From Candidatus Tumulicola sp. (GTDB lineage Bacteria > Vulcanimicrobiota > Vulcanimicrobiia > Eremiobacterales > Eremiobacteraceae), in the NCBI GenBank assembly GCA_035601835.1, contig DATNNM010000011.1, positions 1 to 64,000 of the forward strand: a stretch of DNA of 64,000 bases, read 5' to 3'. The notes beneath the pieces are model-generated. The model was not told the DNA's origin. It made no database searches and saw nothing but the letters and a program-made list of their open reading frames with translations. Positions 57,943 to 64,000 of this stretch are shown here, one piece after another. The number at the start of each line of letters is the position of its first letter. Position 1 is the stretch's first letter. The translations under genes and the position numbers were made by a program.

Positions 57943-58377
57943 CTACTCCATGACGTCCGGACCCGGATCGCCGCCCTCGGCCGCGACTTTGAGCCGATCG
58001 TTGTAGTACGCCCATCCTTCGCCGTGCATCTTCGCACGCTCGGCGTCGATGAACCCGGTGTGCGTGAGCCGCACTACCGTAGCCTTGCCGTCGGCTTCCA
58101 GCTCATACCGCACGACCGTGCGCGAGCCGAGCGGGCTGTTCTTCCAGTCCCAGGTGTACGCGATTGCGCGCGGCGGATCGTATTCGATGATCTCGCCGAC
58201 CGCGATCCACTCGCCCTTTTCGAATTGATAGCGGCCGCCGACCCGCGCTTCGAACGAGGTGATGGGTTCCCAGCGCTTCATCTCCTTGGGATCGGACAGC
58301 AATTTGAACACGTGCTCGCGCGGCGCGTTGATGCGGACGGTCTTGTCGACCACGAGCTCGGGGGCGTCCTTGATCAT
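57943..58377 (-). CDS. SRPBCC (AHSA1-like) ligand-binding protein
   Basis: The 144-residue protein has the START-like fold used by AHSA1/CalC proteins: VDKTVRINAPREHVFKLLSDPKEMKRWEP, GGRYQFEKGEWIAVGEIIEYDPPRAIAYTWDW and VVRLTHTGF. It overlaps the upstream ArsR-type gene by four bases (ATGA). ArsR-SRPBCC pairs are common, with the SRPBCC protein possibly sensing or sequestering a hydrophobic ligand. Its ligand is unknown. Confidence 0.88.
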   Translation of the reverse strand: MIKDAPELVVDKTVRINAPREHVFKLLSDPKEMKRWEPITSFEARVGGRYQFEKGEWIAVGEIIEYDPPRAIAYTWDWKNSPLGSRTVVRYELEADGKATVVRLTHTGFIDAERAKMHGEGWAYYNDRLKVAAEGGDPGPDVME

Positions 58378-58694
58378 TGACTTCTCCTTCTTTGATCGCT
58401 CTCGGCGATGGCCTTGAGGTTGGCCAGCGCCGTGGTCCAGAAGGCATCCAGATATGCGCGCACGCCCGCCAGCCGCTCGGTGTTCACCCGATACAGTCTG
58501 CGCGTGCCGTTCTGCCTCTCAGTCACGAGTCCGGCCTCTTTGAGGATCTTCAAGTGTTGGGACACCGCCGGGCGGCTCACCGGCAAACGGTCGGCCAACT
58601 CGCCCACCGCGCGCGGTCCGCGTTTCAAGCGTTCGAGAATGGCGCGGCGAGTCGGGTCGCCCAGCGCGTCGAAGATCTGTCCGTAAGTATCCAC
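58374..58694 (-). CDS. ArsR-family transcriptional regulator (SRPBCC-linked)
   Basis: The 106-residue winged-helix protein has IFDALGDPTRRAILERLKRG, the recognition helix SRPAVSQHLKILKEAGLV and a wing RQNGTRRLYRVN. It lacks the cysteines of metal sensors, so it belongs to the non-metal ArsR group paired with SRPBCC genes. The GTG start overlaps a CTTAC-C-GTAAG palindrome (58694-58704). Confidence 0.9.
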   Translation of the reverse strand: MDTYGQIFDALGDPTRRAILERLKRGPRAVGELADRLPVSRPAVSQHLKILKEAGLVTERQNGTRRLYRVNTERLAGVRAYLDAFWTTALANLKAIAESDQRRRSQ

Positions 58695-58704
58695 TTACCG
58701 TAAG
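58684..58704. promoter_or_regulatory. Palindromic operator region at the ArsR start
   Basis: A perfect 11-bp palindrome CTTACCGTAAG (58694-58704) and an overlapping TAAGT-ATCC-ACTTA (58684-58697) lie at the GTG start of the regulator. CCGTAAG also recurs at 58681. They are good candidates for autoregulation. Confidence 0.55.
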
Positions 58705-58726
58705 ATACCACTAACGGATGTGCCTG

Positions 58727-59887
58727 TCAAGGCCGCCCCTCAAGTCCGGCGGCCTGCGCGGGTCGCTCGCCGATCAGGCCCATGCCGCGCAGCAGCGGCT
58801 CGAGCAACGCGCCTTGCACGACGATCGTGAAGAGCACGACCGCGAAGACCATGGAGACGAGCAGCGCGCGGTCCGGGAATCCGACCGGCAGACTCAACGC
58901 GAGCGCCATCGACAAAGCGCCGCGCATGCCGGCCAGCGCGATCGCGTTTTTCCATGACGGCTTAAGCGGTCGGCCGAGCAGCGCCGAGACCGGCGCGAAC
59001 AGATGCACGATAAGGGGGCGGCCCAGCATGACGGCCGCGATTCCCAGTAGTGCTGCGGGCCAGATTGCCGCGATGTCGGCCATGTGGATGGACACGCCGA
59101 TCAACACGAACACTCCGGTGTTCGCGACGAACGCGACCACCGCCCAGAAGCTACCGACCCACGCGCGATCCTGGTCGGACAATCTGCTGAGGCTGCGCGA
59201 GCCGGCCGCCACGATCGCGGCGAAAACGACCGCCATGATGCCTGAAACGCCCAAATAGTCCGCGATGAAATATGCGCCGTACGCCGCGATCGCGGTCAAT
59301 ATCGCGACGAGCGGCAGTCGCCTTGCGACAACTCTGAAGAGCAGCCGCACGGCGTAGCCGACGACGACTCCGACGGCGACGCCGCCCGCGGTGAGCAGCG
59401 CGAAATACCAGAGCGCTGCGGGCACGTCGAGACTCGCGCGCGACTGCGCGAGCGTCGCGAGCAGCACCGTGAAGGTGACAGCCGCCGTGCCGTCGTTGAA
59501 CAGGCTCTCCCCTTCGACGACCGTCTGCACGGTAGCATTGATGCGCATCGCGCGGAACAGCGCTAAGACGGCGACAGGGTCGGTGGCCGCAACGACGGCA
59601 CCGAAGATGAGCGCGGTTTCGCTCCCCATGTGCGCCCCGAACACAAGAAGCACATAAGAGATCGCGATGCCGAGCACGACGCCCAGCGTCGCGAGCAACG
59701 TCACCAGCGCCCAGTTCTTCGCGAGTTCATCCGTGTCAATGCTCCAGCCGCCGGCGAACAGCAGCGGCGGCAGAAAGACGAAGAGCACCAACCGCGGCGT
59801 CAACTCGATGGCTTGAGGATGCGGCAAGAGGCCGATGATCAAACCCACGACGACGAGCCAGACCGTGTACGGAATGCGCAGCGGCAT
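58727..59887 (-). CDS. Na+/H+ antiporter (CPA1 family)
   Basis: The 386-residue protein has about 11 membrane helices and the CPA1 core: FVFLPPLLFAGGW, GAVVAATDPVAVLALF (the ND/DP ion site), EGESLFNDGTAAVTF and GMRGALSMALALSLP. It lacks the long cytoplasmic tail of larger members. It exchanges Na+ or K+ for H+. It lies 5 bp after alr on the same strand, likely cotranscribed. Confidence 0.92.
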   Translation of the reverse strand: MPLRIPYTVWLVVVGLIIGLLPHPQAIELTPRLVLFVFLPPLLFAGGWSIDTDELAKNWALVTLLATLGVVLGIAISYVLLVFGAHMGSETALIFGAVVAATDPVAVLALFRAMRINATVQTVVEGESLFNDGTAAVTFTVLLATLAQSRASLDVPAALWYFALLTAGGVAVGVVVGYAVRLLFRVVARRLPLVAILTAIAAYGAYFIADYLGVSGIMAVVFAAIVAAGSRSLSRLSDQDRAWVGSFWAVVAFVANTGVFVLIGVSIHMADIAAIWPAALLGIAAVMLGRPLIVHLFAPVSALLGRPLKPSWKNAIALAGMRGALSMALALSLPVGFPDRALLVSMVFAVVLFTIVVQGALLEPLLRGMGLIGERPAQAAGLEGRP

Positions 59888-59892
59888 ACGCG

Positions 59893-60999
59893 TCAGGTAG
59901 CGATTCGCCCTTGATAGCGGCGTTCGAGATGCCCCGGTAGGCGCGCGAGGATCTCATAGTTGATCGTGCCGGCAGCGCGCGCGAGATCCTCGATATCGAG
60001 TTCGGCGACAGTTTGGCGCGCCGGACTTGAGCGGACGTCGCTGACGTCCAGCATGCAGGCATTCATACAGACGCGGCCGACGATCGGCGCTCGTGCCTCG
60101 CCGATGCGCACGCGCATGCGCCCGTTACCCGCTGCGCGCGGCAGACCATCGGCATAACCAAGCGGCAGGACGGCGATGCGGCTGTCGCGCTCGGGGACAA
60201 AGGCGCATCCATATCCGACGCTGTCGCCCTTGCCGACGTCGCGGATCTGCGCGATCGGTGCGAACCAGCGCAGCGCTGGGCGCAGCGCGAAGGCAGGCGC
60301 ATCGCCGGCCATGGCGGCGCGGACTTCTGGCGACGGCCACTCGCCGTAGAGCGCGATGCCGCAGCGCACCATGTCGAGCCGTGTCTCAGGCCACATCATC
60401 GCCGCCGCCGACGCCGCGATATGCAATGCCGGTGCTTTCGTCCCGGGGTATTCTGCCGCAACTTTCTTCAACGCCGCCAGCTGCGCGAGCGTGAATTCTT
60501 TGTCCAAATCTTCGGCGTTCGCGAGGTGCGAGTAGAGACCGACCACGCCGACACCCAGCTCTGCGCAGCGCCGCAACGTGCCCGCGGCCTGCGCGCGCGC
60601 CACGCCGAACCGGTTCGTGCCGGTATCGATCTTGACGTGCGCGCCGATACGCCGGGCAGCGACGCGGTCGACGTCGCCCTCGTCGAGGATCGCCAACTCG
60701 AGGCGGGCTTGCGCGGCCGCGGCCAAATCGTCATCAGCAACCGGTCCGACGACGAAGATGGGATGCTCGATCCCGGCTTCGCGCAACGCGAACGCCTCGC
60801 CGGCGGCGAAGACACCGAACCGAAGTCCGTCCAAATCCGAGCCGGCCAAGGCCCGGGCCACGTGCACCAGGCCGTGGCCGTAGGCGTTGGATTTGACCAC
60901 CGCGCAAAGGCGCGCAGGCGCCGCCCGCCTCGCCAACGCCTGGGCGTTGGCGACCACCGCGCCGAGGTCGATTTCCAGCCAGGAGCGGGCTTCAGCCAC
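59893..60999 (-). CDS. alr: Alanine racemase
   Basis: The 368-residue PLP enzyme has the lysine motif VVKSNAYGHG near the N-terminus, HVKIDTGTNRFG, the catalytic-Tyr region DSVGYGCAF and a C-terminal MNACMLDVSDV. It makes D-alanine for Ddl and peptidoglycan. GTG 60999 is the start. It is not in the dcw cluster but feeds it. A groESL promoter faces away from it. Confidence 0.94.
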   Translation of the reverse strand: MAEARSWLEIDLGAVVANAQALARRAAPARLCAVVKSNAYGHGLVHVARALAGSDLDGLRFGVFAAGEAFALREAGIEHPIFVVGPVADDDLAAAAQARLELAILDEGDVDRVAARRIGAHVKIDTGTNRFGVARAQAAGTLRRCAELGVGVVGLYSHLANAEDLDKEFTLAQLAALKKVAAEYPGTKAPALHIAASAAAMMWPETRLDMVRCGIALYGEWPSPEVRAAMAGDAPAFALRPALRWFAPIAQIRDVGKGDSVGYGCAFVPERDSRIAVLPLGYADGLPRAAGNGRMRVRIGEARAPIVGRVCMNACMLDVSDVRSSPARQTVAELDIEDLARAAGTINYEILARLPGHLERRYQGRIAT

Positions 61000-61026
61000 C
61001 GCTGCGACCCGGGCGGCAGGAACATC

Positions 61027-61055
61027 TTGTCAAGCTCGGAATCTCCCGGTATAAT
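61027..61055 (+). promoter_or_regulatory. groESL promoter
   Basis: TTGTCA (61027-61032) and TATAAT (61050-61055) are 17 bp apart, a near-consensus sigma-70 promoter. CIRCE begins 5 bp downstream, so HrcA would block initiation. Confidence 0.9.
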
Positions 61056-61059
61056 CAAA

Positions 61060-61086
61060 TTGGCACTCAAGTGCCAAGACTGCTAA
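61060..61086 (+). promoter_or_regulatory. CIRCE element (HrcA operator)
   Basis: TTGGCACTC-N9-GACTGCTAA matches the CIRCE consensus TTAGCACTC-N9-GAGTGCTAA at 16 of 18 positions with the exact 9-bp spacer. HrcA binds it to repress groESL. No hrcA gene is in the window. Confidence 0.88.
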
Positions 61087-61097
61087 TTTAGCCGATA

Positions 61098-61138
61098 AGC
61101 CCCGTGGAGCAAGACCTTCAGGGTCGCGCGCAGGGGCT
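61098..61138 (+). repeat. Composite hairpin with GGAG head in the groES leader
   Basis: AGCCCC (61098-61103) pairs with GGGGCT (61133-61138), enclosing a GGAG head (61106-61109) and a GACC-TTCAG-GGTC hairpin. It lies in the transcribed leader. Confidence 0.6.
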
Positions 61139-61166
61139 AAAGCCACCATTCTCGTCCTCGCATCGT

Positions 61167-61207
61167 CGCCCCGCTTCGGGGCGTGGAGCGCGACCTTCAG
61201 GTCGCGC
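61167..61207 (+). repeat. Two hairpins in the groES leader, second with GGAG head
   Basis: GCCCCG-CTT-CGGGGC (61167-61181) is followed by GGAG (61185-61188) and GCGCGACC-TTCA-GGTCGCGC (61188-61207). They separate the promoter from groES and would fold in the RNA. Confidence 0.75.
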
Positions 61208-61252
61208 GTGAGGCGCGAATATCGCACAACGTCATAAGGAGGGTGTGTTCCC

Positions 61253-61564
61253 GTGCCCGCAACCGCGTCCAAAACCGAACTCAAGCCGCTTGGCGACCGC
61301 GTGGTCGTCGAATCCATCGAGCAGGCGTCGACCAGCACCGGCGGCGTCATCCTGCCGGACACCGCCAAAGAAAAACCGCAAGAGGGCGTGATCATCGCCG
61401 TGGGTCCCGGCCGCAGAACCGACAAGGGAGACGTGATCCCGATGGAGCTCAAGGTCGGCGACAAAGTCATCTATTCGAAGTACTCGGGGTCCGAGATCAA
61501 GATCGACGGTAACGAGTACCTGATCGTCAGCGAGAAAGACGTTCTCGCAATCGTGAAACGTTAA
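61253..61564 (+). CDS. groES: Co-chaperonin GroES
   Basis: The 103-residue protein has the GroES core [14 protein letters not shown], the mobile loop around [20 protein letters not shown], and [26 protein letters not shown]. It caps the GroEL ring. GTG 61253 has GGAGG about 9 nt upstream. A promoter, CIRCE and about 160 bp of hairpin leader precede it. Confidence 0.97.
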   Translation: MPATASKTELKPLGDRVVVESIEQASTSTGGVILPDTAKEKPQEGVIIAVGPGRRTDKGDVIPMELKVGDKVIYSKYSGSEIKIDGNEYLIVSEKDVLAIVKR

Positions 61565-63232
<1,668 letters not shown>

Positions 63233-63254
63233 GCTTTGCCTACAAATAAACTAT

Positions 63255-63287
63255 CGCCCCGGCCGCACGGTCGGGGCGTTTTTTTTT
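63255..63287 (+). terminator. Rho-independent terminator after groEL
   Basis: The stem CGCCCCG / CGGGGCG around GCCGCACGGT is followed by nine T (63279-63287). Confidence 0.92.
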
Positions 63288-63346
63288 GGCATTATGTTGA
63301 GAGTTTCTGGGCTGATCAAGCGCGCTTGGGGGTTATCTCGCCCCAT

Positions 63347-64000
63347 TTATCGCCTTTCCAAACGGCAGCACTTTAGGAAGTAGCCGTGTTCGGTGATGTT
63401 CTCTATTCTTCCGACGGCTTTGATCTCGTCGCCTATTGTTTTCGAGAATAAAGCATCGTACTCCGTATCATCAAATATCAGGGTGTAATGGTAACGCTTG
63501 CCTGGAATGTTTTGAAGCGTGATCCATACCTTACGATCCACGTACGGCTCTATTTCGCGCACCATACCTGTCACGCGCATCCAGTTACCGACGTATTTGG
63601 CTATCATGGCTCTGCCTTGAAGGGTAGTAAGACCAGAGCAGAGCCTGACAGGTTCATCAGGATCGACTGGCAACCACGCGCCCTCTTCAGGAGCGAGCGT
63701 CGGTTTTGGGTTGGTTGGTTGCGTGTCGTCTATTTGTTCACCGTCCCTTAACTCAGGTTGTTGACCCATAGACGCAGACGGAAGCGTCTGAGAGGCCGGT
63801 GATGGATGCGGCGAGGCAATAGGGCCGCGAGGGCTGGTCAGGTGTTCCAGCTCACACTGCCTTAGCACAATCAGCGTGGTCGCCACAGAGTCTATTTTGC
63901 CGCACACGTGGATCAGGTCGCCGGGATGCTTAGTATCAAGACCATCCGCCCACTTCTCGTCGAAATACATGAGGTAGGCGACAGGGTTAGTGTCTGTCCA
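63347..64000 (-). CDS. OB-fold (tRNA_anti-like) repeat protein, N-terminus beyond window edge
   Basis: The frame is open to the right edge, so the start is outside. Two OB-fold-like units are seen: one with NPVAYLMYFDEKWADG and DLIHVCGKIDSV, the other with GRAMIAKYVGNWMRVTGMVREIEPY and IGDEIKAVGRIENITEHGYF. A Pro/Ser-rich linker lies between. This resembles the tRNA_anti-like/YdeI family, whose members bind unknown ligands and are often in mobile contexts. Its base composition and codon use are visibly less GC-rich than the rest of the window, suggesting recent acquisition. Confidence 0.6.
   Translation of the reverse strand, partial: WTDTNPVAYLMYFDEKWADGLDTKHPGDLIHVCGKIDSVATTLIVLRQCELEHLTSPRGPIASPHPSPASQTLPSASMGQQPELRDGEQIDDTQPTNPKPTLAPEEGAWLPVDPDEPVRLCSGLTTLQGRAMIAKYVGNWMRVTGMVREIEPYVDRKVWITLQNIPGKRYHYTLIFDDTEYDALFSKTIGDEIKAVGRIENITEHGYFLKCCRLERR

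Noticed and set aside
61060-61077. TTGGCACTCAAGTGCCAA as an independent palindromic operator
   Set aside because: It is a secondary palindrome inside the better CIRCE match that uses the 9-bp spacer; one site explains both.

Overview
The window is GC-rich, gene-dense bacterial chromosome. LptD, an LptF/G-type permease, an LptC-like protein and Lnt point to a diderm with lipopolysaccharide and lipoproteins. MurE carries the DNPR signature of meso-diaminopimelate enzymes. A CofE-like (F420 gamma-glutamyl ligase family) gene and EgtD, combined with a diderm envelope, fit an uncultivated high-GC diderm lineage such as Candidatus Eremiobacterota. That placement is inference; no rRNA or tRNA gene was seen to test it.

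Layout. 1-1937: end of an NAD-dependent formate dehydrogenase-type locus (FMN/NADH subunit, then an FdhA-like protein that stops just after its fourth Fe-S motif). 1855-4709: macrodomain protein, NTF2-like secreted protein, EgtD, and an arsI-arsR operon with a clear promoter/operator. 4770-10947 (minus strand): tightly coupled run EAL-CBS-GGDEF protein, PilZ protein, phosphoribosyltransferase and a complete OpuC-type osmoprotectant ABC transporter. 11158-13276: acetate symporter pair and terminator. 13282-18484: ferredoxin, M14 peptidase-like protein, CPBP protease, MFS transporter, FAD reductase, small exported proteins. 18507-23913: polA, mutM, rpsA-like and coaE. 24028-38764: envelope genes (polysaccharide deacetylase, D-aminoacylase, KGG stress protein, lptC-like, lnt, lptD, lptF/G, lytic transglycosylase, TlpA-TPR protein, beta-propeller lipoprotein). 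38913-54935: the dcw cluster mraZ-rsmH-ftsL-ftsI-murE-murF-[cofE-like]-mraY-murD-ftsW-murG-murC-murB-ddl-HAD, preceded by a promoter and 10-bp-spaced MraZ boxes. 54948-60999: Tim44-like protein, exported proteins, ArsR-SRPBCC pair, Na+/H+ antiporter, alanine racemase. 61027-63287: groESL with a near-consensus promoter, CIRCE and terminator. From about 63290 base composition falls and an OB-fold protein runs off the right edge.

The most striking feature is a dispersed family of about 18 short hairpins. Most have the geometry GTAG (or GGAG) + 2 nt + stem + short loop (usually TTTA or TTCA) + stem. The head and geometry are constant, while the stem sequence varies with compensating changes. This is the architecture of REP elements mobilised by RAYT (TnpA-REP) transposases. 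Copies lie between genes, supply stop codons of several genes, form part of a terminator, and three are read through in frame inside polA, an FAD reductase and ftsL. No RAYT gene is in the window.
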